From NCBI GenBank assembly GCA_044463125.1, contig JBIQMS010000006.1, forward strand, positions 1-64,000: a stretch of DNA of 64,000 bases, read 5' to 3'. The notes under the pieces are model-generated. The model had not been told where the DNA came from and searched no databases. It worked only from the letters and a program-made list of their open reading frames with translations. Below are positions 23,324 through 31,389 of this stretch, one piece after another. Both the position numbers and the translations under genes were made by a program. The stretch is from CAYMZZ01 sp044463125. Lineage in GTDB: Bacteria; Bacteroidota; Bacteroidia; Chitinophagales; Chitinophagaceae. Every line of letters begins with the position of its first letter. Position 1 is the stretch's first letter.

Positions 23324-25258
23324 CAACTCTCCCTCATTCACCTTCACGGGGTATTTTTTCTTCAATCGCTTTATCCATTCTTCTTCCAGTTTAGCCTGGT
23401 AATCGTTCATTACCAGTCCGCGGGCTTCTTCAAAGCTGCGGGGGCTGGGTTGGGTGTATACTTCCAGAATCCAGGCAAAAGTGCTGGTTCGGTCCACCGG
23501 ATTGGATACTATTGCGGTAGGTTCGCCCGCTTTGGGACTGGTTGCTTCAAGCCCGGGTAATTGTTCCCATTCGTACCGTCCGGAATCTGCCACTACCCGA
23601 TCGCGATAAGGTTCCATAATTTGCTGCCAGCGTTGCGTATTGCCCCGGAGTTTTTGGATGAGCTCCACGGCCAGGCTGGAGTCGGGACAGAAGAACAGCA
23701 GCGCCCTTGCGCTTTTGCCCCAGAGATAATTGTCTTTTTGCCGAGCATACAGTTTACGCAGGGCCAGGGTATCTTCCTGGGCTTTATTCCATACTTCTTC
23801 CTGCATGATCTCAAAGAACAGGTTGCCGTCCCTGAACTCGCTCATCTGAATACGGAATTCTTCATTGTATTGCTCCAGATTATTGCGGTAGTACTGGTAC
23901 AAAGCCTGCTTCTCAAAATCATCCCAAAGTTCCGTATAGGGTTTCATACCACCTCGTTCCGTGCGATAACGGTTCATTTGGGCATAGCGTATCCATTCGT
24001 TCACATTGGTTTTTTCCTTACCAATGCTGAACAATACTGTTTCCCTTGTGAGGCCCCGCCCCGCCCCCGCGGGCCGGTAATCGAGCAGGCTGTCACTGAT
24101 GCCCCAAATGGCATCGCGACTGAATTTTTCATGGCGAATGCCGGGATTGGCTTTCACCTTTGTATAGATGAAGTCGCGGGAAGTTTTCCAGCGATCATCA
24201 TTCAGTATTTTCTGTTCCAGCCATTCGCGATTGGTAACATCATTGCTGTCGGCAACAATAGGTATTTGTTCTGTTTTCTTTACGATATGAAATCCATGTG
24301 CACTCTGAAAGGGCTTGCCCAATTCGCCGGGGGCAAGGCTGGCAATGAAAGCTTCAAAATCGGATTCGTATTGCCCCACCACGATATCGGGCACCTGCCC
24401 GTTGGTTTGTGAGCTAACCAGGTCATTGCTGTATTGCTTCGCGAGCGGGGACAGTTCGGCTCCATTCTTCAACAACTGGTAGATAGAATCAGCGAGCCTG
24501 CGCTTTTCTTCAACGAGCGCCGCATTGGCCTGGGGTGGTATGGCCAGCAATATTTGCTGGATGCGGATTTTTCCCAGGGCTTTGCGTTCGCCCAGGTTTT
24601 TGAAAAGATGGTATCCGGCTCGGGAACGGTAGGGTGACGACACTTTCCCGGGCTTCAATTGATAGATGATGTTTTCAAAAGCATAGGGCAGCGTGAAAAC
24701 GGTGATATAGTGCAGATCGCCCCTGTTTTCTTTTGCCGCGGGGTCATCTGAATAGCGCGTTGCGAGTTCCTGGAAATCGGTGCCCTTGCTTAGTTCCTTT
24801 TGCAATTCCCGCAGTTTGCGACCTGCCTGCAGCGTATCTTCTTTCCCACTGGCATCAGTAAGGCTGATAAAAATATGTGCGACCCGAATATCTTTCTGGC
24901 TACGCAGAAATGCTTCGCGACGTAGGCGGTCAATAGCATTGGGGTCGCGCAGATAGGGGTCAATGATCTGGTTCCGGAGATTGTCCATCTCCGATTTTAG
25001 CCGGGGCAGCGTGTCATAGCCACGGGCATAGGCTTCCTGAATTTTCAATCGGGAATTGATATAAAGGTCCAGGTAATCCCGCATGGCTTTTTCGCGTTCA
25101 GCACCTGTAGCATCGCCGGGATTATTCTTATCGAAGGCACGCAGAAACTCTTTACTGGTGACTTTGTGCGAACCGTAGGTAAATAAAGTTTGAGATATGG
25201 CCGGTAGGGCAAAAATGCTCATCAATAGCAAGGCCAGGACGGGTTTTTTCATGATCAT
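23309..25258 (-). CDS. parvulin-type peptidyl-prolyl isomerase with two PPIase domains
   Basis: A 649-residue exported protein: signal peptide (residues 1-22, ending AISQ), an N-terminal helical chaperone-like region, two adjacent parvulin domains (about 120-225 and 230-335) with FQELATRYSDDPAAKENRGDLHYIT and LSPLAKQYSNDLVSSQTNGQ-type signatures, and a long C-terminal helical part. This is PpiC/SurA-like but longer than the protein at 6173 and with a different order. Predicted periplasmic folding factor. The ATG at 25252 (MKKP) is equally possible. The final SSK is encoded by repeat DNA. Confidence 0.85.
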   Translation of the reverse strand: MIMKKPVLALLLMSIFALPAISQTLFTYGSHKVTSKEFLRAFDKNNPGDATGAEREKAMRDYLDLYINSRLKIQEAYARGYDTLPRLKSEMDNLRNQIIDPYLRDPNAIDRLRREAFLRSQKDIRVAHIFISLTDASGKEDTLQAGRKLRELQKELSKGTDFQELATRYSDDPAAKENRGDLHYITVFTLPYAFENIIYQLKPGKVSSPYRSRAGYHLFKNLGERKALGKIRIQQILLAIPPQANAALVEEKRRLADSIYQLLKNGAELSPLAKQYSNDLVSSQTNGQVPDIVVGQYESDFEAFIASLAPGELGKPFQSAHGFHIVKKTEQIPIVADSNDVTNREWLEQKILNDDRWKTSRDFIYTKVKANPGIRHEKFSRDAIWGISDSLLDYRPAGAGRGLTRETVLFSIGKEKTNVNEWIRYAQMNRYRTERGGMKPYTELWDDFEKQALYQYYRNNLEQYNEEFRIQMSEFRDGNLFFEIMQEEVWNKAQEDTLALRKLYARQKDNYLWGKSARALLFFCPDSSLAVELIQKLRGNTQRWQQIMEPYRDRVVADSGRYEWEQLPGLEATSPKAGEPTAIVSNPVDRTSTFAWILEVYTQPSPRSFEEARGLVMNDYQAKLEEEWIKRLKKKYPVKVNEGELRSSK

Positions 25259-25319
25259 GAATTTTCAGGTGCCTGGATAACGAATGCCAGGTAATATTAT
25301 TGAGCAAGATACAAAGCCA

Positions 25320-26765
25320 TTATGGCTTTTGCACGCGTAATCCGAGTATTTCGTCGGCCTGTTCCCAGGTAAGCTTTTTGGCAATGATTCGCTTCTCACG
25401 GTCCAGCAGAAAAAGGGTGGGGACCGTTTGCGCATCGTAGAGCTGGCTGTACCCGGGTATATTATTGGCTATGCGTTTCCTGTCTTCCTCCCGGCTATAA
25501 TAAACATGCGTCCAGTCCTTGAGATCATATTGGCGGATAAACTTGAGCCAATCTTCCCTTTTCCCTTCCGTTTCCTTGGCCACGGCGAAAATGCGAAGGC
25601 CATAGTCTTTCCATTTGTTGCGGTACATGCTGTCGATAAGGGGCAGGGTTTCTTTACAGTGGCCACAGGTGGGATCCCAGAAGGTAACCAGCGTGAATCT
25701 TGCCGTATCGCCATAGAGCATGCGAACAGTGCCCAGGCTGTCGGGCAGGATGATATTTTCCGCCGGATTGCCCAGGATATTCGACATAAGATTGTAAGCC
25801 CTTTCCGTAATCATTTTCTTTCCTTCGGCCGTAAGCCAGTCGAGTTCCTTATTGGCGAAATATTTTTGGTAGAGGTGAACAAACACTTTGTCTTCCCACA
25901 TGTACTTCTGATTCAGATAGCGGGTAATGAATTTCACGAGCAGAAATTTGCTCATTTCCTTGCTCACGCTGGCGAAGCCCAGCATATAATCCAGTTCACG
26001 TATCAGCGAGTCAGGGTCGGGATACACCACAGAATTGATGTATTTGTCAACCCGCTCATCAAAAAGCGAAGCGGGAGTACGCGTAAGCCGGTCATCAAAA
26101 AAGTAAAGTCCATCCCAGTAGTGCGATTTGAAATACTGGTAGGCATAGCTGCTATCGTATTTTCCTCCGGGATGCTCAGCCGCAGGAGGCACCACGGGTT
26201 CGTCCATCAGTCGCATCAGGGCGGCCAGCAGGCTATTGGGCTGCTGACGCACAATAGCACGCCGGTGTTGGGTGGTAGCATCCCGTAGCTCTTTGATCTG
26301 TGCCTTTATCCGGTTGCTGTCGGCGACAGCATTGGCGGAAGCCAGTTGCTGATTCAATTGCTGGATGGCTTTGCCGATACTATCCATTTTGGCCTGGTAG
26401 CTCAAAAAATCCTCATTATCCGTGGAGCCCTGAAAGGTTCTGGCATTCAGGTTGGCGGTGTCAGCGCTGATGCTGAAATGCTGGTCTTTGTCGATCAATA
26501 GTTCAAAAAACCGGTCGCGCGTGGGATAGGCGATCACATAAATGCCACCACCGAGTGCCTTGCTGCCCTTAAATACACCTTCACTTTCGGCATTCAACTT
26601 CACCGAATCCACAATAGGGAATTGTTTTCCGGAATAATGGCCCAGGTATACGTACTGATTGGCAAAAGGCTTGAAGCGGATTTTTATTTCGTATCCTTCC
26701 TGTGCCAGGCCGGAAAGGGGGAGGAGGAGGGAGAGGAGAAATATGTGGATTCGTTGCTTTGTCAT
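25320..26765 (-). CDS. TlpA-like thioredoxin-fold protein with DUF5106-type region
   Basis: A 481-residue exported protein: signal peptide (1-21), an N-terminal beta-rich domain common to Bacteroidota TlpA-like proteins (about 22-120), a helical middle region resembling DUF5106 (about 130-330), and a C-terminal thioredoxin fold with the redox motif CGHCK in FWDPTCGHCKETLPL (about 370) and the cis-Pro segment TVPTLFLLD. It should act as a periplasmic thiol-disulfide reductase or related factor. Its gene lies 61 nt upstream of the PPIase gene on the same strand, a plausible envelope-folding operon. An ACGTANN array reaches within a few bases of its ATG. Confidence 0.8.
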   Translation of the reverse strand: MTKQRIHIFLLSLLLPLSGLAQEGYEIKIRFKPFANQYVYLGHYSGKQFPIVDSVKLNAESEGVFKGSKALGGGIYVIAYPTRDRFFELLIDKDQHFSISADTANLNARTFQGSTDNEDFLSYQAKMDSIGKAIQQLNQQLASANAVADSNRIKAQIKELRDATTQHRRAIVRQQPNSLLAALMRLMDEPVVPPAAEHPGGKYDSSYAYQYFKSHYWDGLYFFDDRLTRTPASLFDERVDKYINSVVYPDPDSLIRELDYMLGFASVSKEMSKFLLVKFITRYLNQKYMWEDKVFVHLYQKYFANKELDWLTAEGKKMITERAYNLMSNILGNPAENIILPDSLGTVRMLYGDTARFTLVTFWDPTCGHCKETLPLIDSMYRNKWKDYGLRIFAVAKETEGKREDWLKFIRQYDLKDWTHVYYSREEDRKRIANNIPGYSQLYDAQTVPTLFLLDREKRIIAKKLTWEQADEILGLRVQKP

Positions 26766-26768
26766 TTG

Positions 26769-26972
26769 GTTTTACGTTGTACGTAATACGTTTTACGTAG
26801 GTTGAGAGTGCAATTTATTGATATGTGGATGAAAAAAATGGGGGGAAAGTTGTAAGAAGTAAGTTATACGTTGTACGTAAGGGTTAGATTTTAAAGTTTA
26901 AGGCTTAAATTCTTAATCCTAAGTACGTTCATGTATAACGTAGAACGTACTACGTAAAACGTACAACGTCTA
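26769..26972. repeat. ACGTANN and TTTAAGG arrays in the tlpA-rlmD divergent region
   Basis: ACGTANN units at 26769-26800, a mixed GTAAGTT / ACGTTGT stretch at 26850-26880, TTTAAAG / TTTAAGG units at 26892-26910 and ACGTANN again at 26930-26972. The flanking genes both start here. Inverted symmetry is partial. Confidence 0.75.
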
Positions 26973-26986
26973 AGTAAAACCTTCCT

Positions 26987-26994
26987 TAGCTTTG
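26987..26994 (+). promoter_or_regulatory. rlmD -7 element 4 nt before the start codon
   Basis: TAGCTTTG matches TAnnTTTG exactly and is separated by CCCC from the GTG start at 26999, predicting a leaderless transcript. It also supports GTG as the true start. Confidence 0.5.
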
Positions 26995-26998
26995 CCCC

Positions 26999-28405
26999 GT
27001 GAGCAGAAAAAAGAAAAACATTGTATTGCCGCAGGTATTGGTAGAAGACTATGCTGCGGAGGGTCGTTCCCTGGCCCGGGTAGATGGTAAAGTGATTTTT
27101 ATTGACGGTGCGGTTCCGGGCGACCGCGTGGATGTGCTGCTGGGCCGGAGCAAGAAGGACTGGGCCGAAGGCCGGGCCATTCATTTCCACGCCTATTCCC
27201 CGCAGCGCACCGAACCCTTTTGCAGTCATTTTGGAGTATGTGGCGGTTGCCAGTGGCAAATGCTGCCCTATGCACAGCAACTGGAGTATAAGCAGAAGCA
27301 GGTGCGGGATAACCTGCAGCGAATTGGAAAACTGTCGCTGCCGGAGATCCGGCCCATCCTGGGTGCGGAGGAGACCAGGTATTACCGCAATAAAATGGAG
27401 TACACTTTTGGCAATAAGCGGTATCTGCGCAAAGAGGAGCTGGGCGATGAATCTATAACGGGTATGCAGGATGTAGCGGGCTTTCATGCCCGAGGGCTGT
27501 TTGATAAAGTGGTGGATATTGAAACCTGTTATTTGCAGGCTGAGCCGGGTAACCAGATCCGCAATGCCGTGAAAGAATTTGGTCGCGAACAGGGCTATAG
27601 CTTTTACGACATCCGGCAACACGTAGGGCTTCTGCGCACCATGCAGATTCGCCTCTGCGCCACCGGCGAACTGATGGTGAATATGGTGTTTGGGGAACCC
27701 GATATGCCAAAGGTAGAAACCCTGATGCGCTTTATTGAAAGCCGCTTTCCGCAGATTACTACCCTGCTCTATACCATCAATACCAAGCATAACGACAGCC
27801 TCCACGACCTGGAGCCGGTTGTTTGGAAAGGTAAGGGCTATGTGGTGGAGCGATTGGAGGATTTTTCTTTCAAAATTGGTCCCCGTTCTTTTTTCCAGAC
27901 CAATACGGCGCAGGCCACCCGCTTGTATCAGGTAACAAGGGAGTTCGCGGAGTTTACCGGGAGTGAAACCCTGTATGATCTCTATTGTGGTACGGGAAGT
28001 ATCGGCATATTTTGCAGCAGGCAGGCGGGCAGGATTATTGGCGTGGAACTGGTACCGGCGGCTATTGAAGACGCCAAAGAAAACGCAGCCTTAAATGGCT
28101 TGTCCAATACGCATTTTTTCGCCGGCGATGTAATTGATGTTTGCGACGACAACTTCTTTGCTGAGCATGGCCGACCGGATATTATCATTACCGATCCGCC
28201 GAGGGCAGGTATGCACGATAAACTGGTGCAAAAGATCCTGGACATGGAAGCGCCGGTGGTGGTGTATGTGAGTTGTAATCCTGCCACTCAGGCCCGCGAT
28301 CTGCAGCGGCTGGATGAAAAGTACAAGGTAACGGCCGTGCAGCCTGTAGATATGTTTCCACATACTTTGCATATTGAGAATGTGGTGCAGCTGAAACGAA
28401 AGTGA
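26999..28405 (+). CDS. rlmD: 23S rRNA (uracil-C5)-methyltransferase RlmD
   Basis: RlmD/RumA-family SAM-dependent methyltransferase that makes 5-methyluridine in 23S rRNA. The 468-residue protein has an N-terminal TRAM domain (about 5-65), Fe-S cysteines in CSHFGVCGGCQWQ (Cys at about 73, 79, 82) with a further Cys in ETCYL, the SAM motif LYDLYCGTGSIGIF, and DPPRAGM followed by YVSCNPATQARDL with the catalytic Cys. GTG start. RlmD versus RlmC or RlmCD specificity cannot be settled by sequence inspection. Confidence 0.88.
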   Translation: MSRKKKNIVLPQVLVEDYAAEGRSLARVDGKVIFIDGAVPGDRVDVLLGRSKKDWAEGRAIHFHAYSPQRTEPFCSHFGVCGGCQWQMLPYAQQLEYKQKQVRDNLQRIGKLSLPEIRPILGAEETRYYRNKMEYTFGNKRYLRKEELGDESITGMQDVAGFHARGLFDKVVDIETCYLQAEPGNQIRNAVKEFGREQGYSFYDIRQHVGLLRTMQIRLCATGELMVNMVFGEPDMPKVETLMRFIESRFPQITTLLYTINTKHNDSLHDLEPVVWKGKGYVVERLEDFSFKIGPRSFFQTNTAQATRLYQVTREFAEFTGSETLYDLYCGTGSIGIFCSRQAGRIIGVELVPAAIEDAKENAALNGLSNTHFFAGDVIDVCDDNFFAEHGRPDIIITDPPRAGMHDKLVQKILDMEAPVVVYVSCNPATQARDLQRLDEKYKVTAVQPVDMFPHTLHIENVVQLKRK

Positions 28406-28411
28406 GAGGGG

Positions 28412-28466
28412 TTGCACAGGATTAATTCGAATAATTCGTTTATTTCGAATATTTGCCGATGTGCAA
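28412..28466. terminator. inverted repeat between convergent rlmD and kinase module
   Basis: TTGCACA (28412-28418) pairs with TGTGCAA (28460-28466), enclosing smaller ATTCGAAT words. It starts a few bases after the rlmD stop and ends at the stop codon of the small ORF. Probable bidirectional terminator; moderate strength. Confidence 0.45.
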
Positions 28467-28619
28467 TTACTCGGGCTTTACTTTTACAATCCTGCCATCC
28501 TGCATAATTACTAGTTCAGTTTTCTTTTGCTTTTTGAACTCAATTAGTTTTTGATACACTTTCTCAAGGCCAAAAAGAATTTTGTCGTACAGCTCTGTTT
28601 GCTTCTCAGTTGTTGTCAT
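28467..28619 (-). CDS. 50-residue partner ORF of the zeta-like kinase
   Basis: A 50-residue product beginning MTTTEKQTELYDKILFGL and ending VIMQDGRIVKVKPE. The N-terminal two thirds should be an amphipathic helix, the rest a beta hairpin. Its ATG lies inside the last codons of the kinase gene (14-nt overlap), a strong sign of translational coupling. I do not recognise a family. Given the overlap and the kinase's similarity to zeta toxins, it may be an antitoxin or regulatory subunit, although in canonical epsilon-zeta systems the antitoxin is encoded first. Function is inferred only. Confidence 0.6.
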   Translation of the reverse strand: MTTTEKQTELYDKILFGLEKVYQKLIEFKKQKKTELVIMQDGRIVKVKPE

Positions 28620-29190
28620 AAAAATGTTTTAATCGTCCGTAATTCGACTCATCAATAATTTCCAAATCCTTGCCAATAGTTTTCCTGGCAATTAAAACGT
28701 GCTTGCCATATGAATTGTCAAACAATAATGCACCATCAACGATTGGAAGGTAGATATTGAATAAATTCTTTATTCCCTTTAGATAACGTCGCTCAATTAC
28801 ATCAGGAGCTATATTGTGTCCGCCTTCGGAAACCCTGACTTTTACTCGCTCTTTCGCAAGTTCCACATTTTGGAGCCAAAAAAAAAGAAGGGTTATTGTA
28901 AATCCCTTTTTTCTGCCCATTTCTATTTTGTGCTTGTAACTTCTTGTGGCTAAAGTTGTCTCAAATGCAAAACTTTCTTTGGTATCTAATAACTCCGTAA
29001 TTCTGTTTAGCATAATCCTACCCGCTTCAAAAGCGACAGTCTCGGGTTGAAAAGGTGACAAGCCCCTTGCAATTTCGTCCGCGTTTACAAACTCTTTACA
29101 ATCAATAATTTCTGGCAAGATCGTAAAAGATGCCGTCGTTTTTCCTGCTCCATTACAACCCGCAATTATGTAAAGATTTTTGTCTTTCAT
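28606..29190 (-). CDS. zeta-toxin-like P-loop kinase
   Basis: A 194-residue P-loop protein similar to the zeta toxin/UDP-GlcNAc kinase group. Walker A is IIAGCNGAGKTTAS (about residues 9-20). NADEIARGLSPFQ and SFAFETTLATRSY match the zeta substrate-binding region, and a basic segment KERVKVRVSEGGHN follows, as in zeta-type folds. Known zeta toxins phosphorylate UDP-N-acetylglucosamine; whether this one does is unknown, as the family also has non-toxic members. It overlaps a 50-residue downstream ORF and has a promoter element 5 nt before its ATG. Codons are A/T-richer than neighbouring genes, suggesting transfer. Confidence 0.8.
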   Translation of the reverse strand: MKDKNLYIIAGCNGAGKTTASFTILPEIIDCKEFVNADEIARGLSPFQPETVAFEAGRIMLNRITELLDTKESFAFETTLATRSYKHKIEMGRKKGFTITLLFFWLQNVELAKERVKVRVSEGGHNIAPDVIERRYLKGIKNLFNIYLPIVDGALLFDNSYGKHVLIARKTIGKDLEIIDESNYGRLKHFYDNN

Positions 29191-29195
29191 AATCC

Positions 29196-29203
29196 CAAAT
29201 TTA
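29196..29203 (-). promoter_or_regulatory. kinase-module -7 element 5 nt before the start codon
   Basis: On the minus strand TAAATTTG matches TAnnTTTG exactly and is followed by GGATT and the ATG at 29190. No -33 box is obvious. Confidence 0.5.
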
Positions 29204-29280
29204 ATGGATTTCCTTGCTCTACTCCGCTTTTGATATAGCTATCTGTTACGGTTCGTAATGCCTATAAGACCAATAAAGAA

Positions 29281-29388
29281 ATGGAAATTAATAAAAGAAA
29301 TCCCAGGATGGATGAGTTTAAGGTACTGGAACTTTTGCGAAATGCAGGCCTTAAAGACACAGCGAATTATCTTCATGCGCTTATTTAG
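29281..29388 (+). CDS. possible 35-residue ORF or gene remnant
   Basis: An ATG-started frame encoding a hydrophilic helix-like peptide (MEINKRNPRMDEFKVLELL, ending NYLHALI). The frame continues upstream without a stop to 29237 (SVTVRNAYKTNKE). It may be the decayed 3' end of a lost gene. No family recognised; no promoter or coupling supports it. Low confidence. Confidence 0.2.
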   Translation: MEINKRNPRMDEFKVLELLRNAGLKDTANYLHALI

Positions 29389-29463
29389 GGAAACCCTTCA
29401 TAGTCAAAAGGTACAATCCACTGTCACTTTTCTTGATCTCCTGCCTTTCCCGCTCTCTTTTCC

Positions 29464-29471
29464 TAAATTTG
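29464..29471 (+). promoter_or_regulatory. rhomboid -7 element 4 nt before the start codon
   Basis: TAAATTTG matches TAnnTTTG exactly; CCTC separates it from ATG 29476. Same geometry as at lptB and rlmD. Confidence 0.5.
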
Positions 29472-29475
29472 CCTC

Positions 29476-30195
29476 ATGAGTGAATTTCGATTTACCCGGC
29501 CCGATTCCTTCCCGCCGGTTGTCAAGAATCTGATCATTATCAATGTGCTGGTGTGGGTGGCGCAACTGGTGTTTGCCGATCAGGATCTCACTTTCAAAAT
29601 TGCCCTTCACCCGATTGACAGTCCTTATTTTGAACCCTATCAGATAGCTACGCACATGTTCGCGCATGCAGCGGGCCCTGGGCAGCTATTTCATATTTTC
29701 TTTAATATGTTCGCCCTTTATATGTTTGGCCGCATCCTGGAAAATGTGTGGGGGCATAAGCGTTTTCTGTTGTTCTATATTCTCTGCGGGGTAGGTGCAG
29801 CCGCCTGCCACCTGCTGGTGCAGCATTTGCGATATGATGAAACATTGGTGCAGGAAGCCCTGATGGCACAGGCGATGGGACAGGAGCAGATAGCCCAGGC
29901 CCTGGTAAACCGGATGGATTTTTTGGCTTCCGCGGTGGGTGCTTCAGGTGCGGTGATGGGTATTTTGGCCGGCTTTGCACTACTTTTCCCCAATACGGAA
30001 CTCTACCTCATGTTTATTCCCATACCCATTAAAGCCAAGTGGATGGTATTGGGATTGATTGCCCTGGACCTTTTTGGCGGGTTTAGTCCTACTGCCAATA
30101 CAGGTATCGCCCATTTTGCCCACCTGGGTGGCGCCATTACCGGATTTATCATTGTGATGATCTGGAACAAAACCAACCGTAAAACGTTATACTAA
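29476..30195 (+). CDS. rhomboid family intramembrane serine protease (first of a pair)
   Basis: A 239-residue multi-pass membrane protein. The catalytic Ser157 is in VGASGAVMG, the His is H216 in AHLGGAITG, and the oxyanion-region His/Asn are in LFHIFFNMF (H73, N77). About six membrane segments are visible, with a hydrophilic loop at about 117-147 longer than in GlpG. Rhomboids cleave substrates within membranes. It is followed 101 nt later by a second rhomboid. Confidence 0.92.
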   Translation: MSEFRFTRPDSFPPVVKNLIIINVLVWVAQLVFADQDLTFKIALHPIDSPYFEPYQIATHMFAHAAGPGQLFHIFFNMFALYMFGRILENVWGHKRFLLFYILCGVGAAACHLLVQHLRYDETLVQEALMAQAMGQEQIAQALVNRMDFLASAVGASGAVMGILAGFALLFPNTELYLMFIPIPIKAKWMVLGLIALDLFGGFSPTANTGIAHFAHLGGAITGFIIVMIWNKTNRKTLY

Positions 30196-30296
30196 ATCTA
30201 ATACTGTGAGAAATGCCGGGAGATTCGTCTGTCCAATGCATTTCTCCTTTTTCTTTTACCATCATTAGCTTAAATTTATAAGCGAAAACGTGAGAC

Positions 30297-31226
30297 ATGG
30301 GATACCAGGAAAGAGAATATCAGAAAAAACTATCCCTGGCGCAGGAGCGCAACAATCTGATCATGCTCATCGCCATCAACGTGGTGTTGTTTGTGATCCT
30401 GATCTTTATCCGGGCAGTGTATGCCTTGCAATATTCAGACTCCGCCCTGGCCGCCATGAACTACAATAACAATGTGGTGAGCTGGTTTAGCCTGCCGGCC
30501 GATATGAGCCAGTGGGTTCAAAAACCCTGGACGCTTCTCACGCACATGTTTGTGCATGTAGACGTATGGCATATCCTCGGCAATATGCTTTGGCTTTGGG
30601 TATTTGGCTATATACTGCACGACCTTACCGGAAATCGTAAGATTATTCCCATCTATCTCTATGGCGGGCTATTAGGGGCATTGGCCTATGTGCTGGCCTT
30701 TAATTTCGTGCCGGGTCTGGTTCCCAGGCTGGAGGGTAGTACCGCTTTGGGCGCATCTGCCGGTGTGATGGCTGTTGCCGCCGCTGTTACCACCCTGGCG
30801 CCGGGCTATCGTCTTTTTCCCATGCTTAATGGTGGTATCCCCATTTGGGTCGTGACTGTTATCTACCTCATTATCGACCTCGCCTTCATACCCGGCGGCA
30901 ATTCGGGTGGCCATATTGCCCACCTGGCTGGTGCCCTCGCCGGCTTCCTGTTCATTGTGGCTTATCAGCGTGGTTATGATGCGGGTGGCTGGATGAACCG
31001 CTTTTTCGATTGGTGCAGCAATCTCTTTAATCCTGAGAAGCCTGTAAAAGGCAAGGATATAAAAAAGGAACTTTTCTACAAATCTGCTACCAGGCCTTAT
31101 ACCCGCACACCCAATATTACTGAGCAGCGGATCGATGAGATACTCGACAAGATCAACCAAAAAGGCTTCCATTCTCTTTCGGATGAAGAAAAGGAGTTAT
31201 TGAAAAGGGCAGCCAAAGATCAGTAA
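30297..31226 (+). CDS. rhomboid family intramembrane serine protease (second of a pair)
   Basis: A 309-residue rhomboid. Catalytic Ser154 in LGASAGVMA, His209 in GHIAHLAG, and HILGN (H92, N96). Six membrane segments within residues 20-225, then a cytoplasmic tail (about 230-309) with a predicted helical C-terminus (RIDEILDKINQKGFHSLSD), a tail seen in many Bacteroidota rhomboids. It differs clearly from its neighbour, so the pair is not a recent duplication. Probably the same transcription unit. Confidence 0.92.
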   Translation: MGYQEREYQKKLSLAQERNNLIMLIAINVVLFVILIFIRAVYALQYSDSALAAMNYNNNVVSWFSLPADMSQWVQKPWTLLTHMFVHVDVWHILGNMLWLWVFGYILHDLTGNRKIIPIYLYGGLLGALAYVLAFNFVPGLVPRLEGSTALGASAGVMAVAAAVTTLAPGYRLFPMLNGGIPIWVVTVIYLIIDLAFIPGGNSGGHIAHLAGALAGFLFIVAYQRGYDAGGWMNRFFDWCSNLFNPEKPVKGKDIKKELFYKSATRPYTRTPNITEQRIDEILDKINQKGFHSLSDEEKELLKRAAKDQ

Positions 31227-31389
31227 TCCATTTTGACACAGGGGTTTCAAATACACCGGCTTTAGCGAACATTTAAGCGGGCAGTTCAGCCGTTCACTTA
31301 TTATTTTGGTAAATTGCTGCGATATCTGTCGGGCAGGCCTTCCTGGCTTTTGCTTTGAACAGGTAGTTGAATCAAAAGTATTATAGCCA

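Noticed and set aside
26050..26300. Insertion sequence or prophage elements in the window
   Set aside because: No transposase, integrase or phage structural gene was recognised here or elsewhere in the window.
29258..29479. 73-codon plus-strand frame overlapping the rhomboid promoter
   Set aside because: It overlaps a better promoter and the rhomboid start, with no family resemblance.
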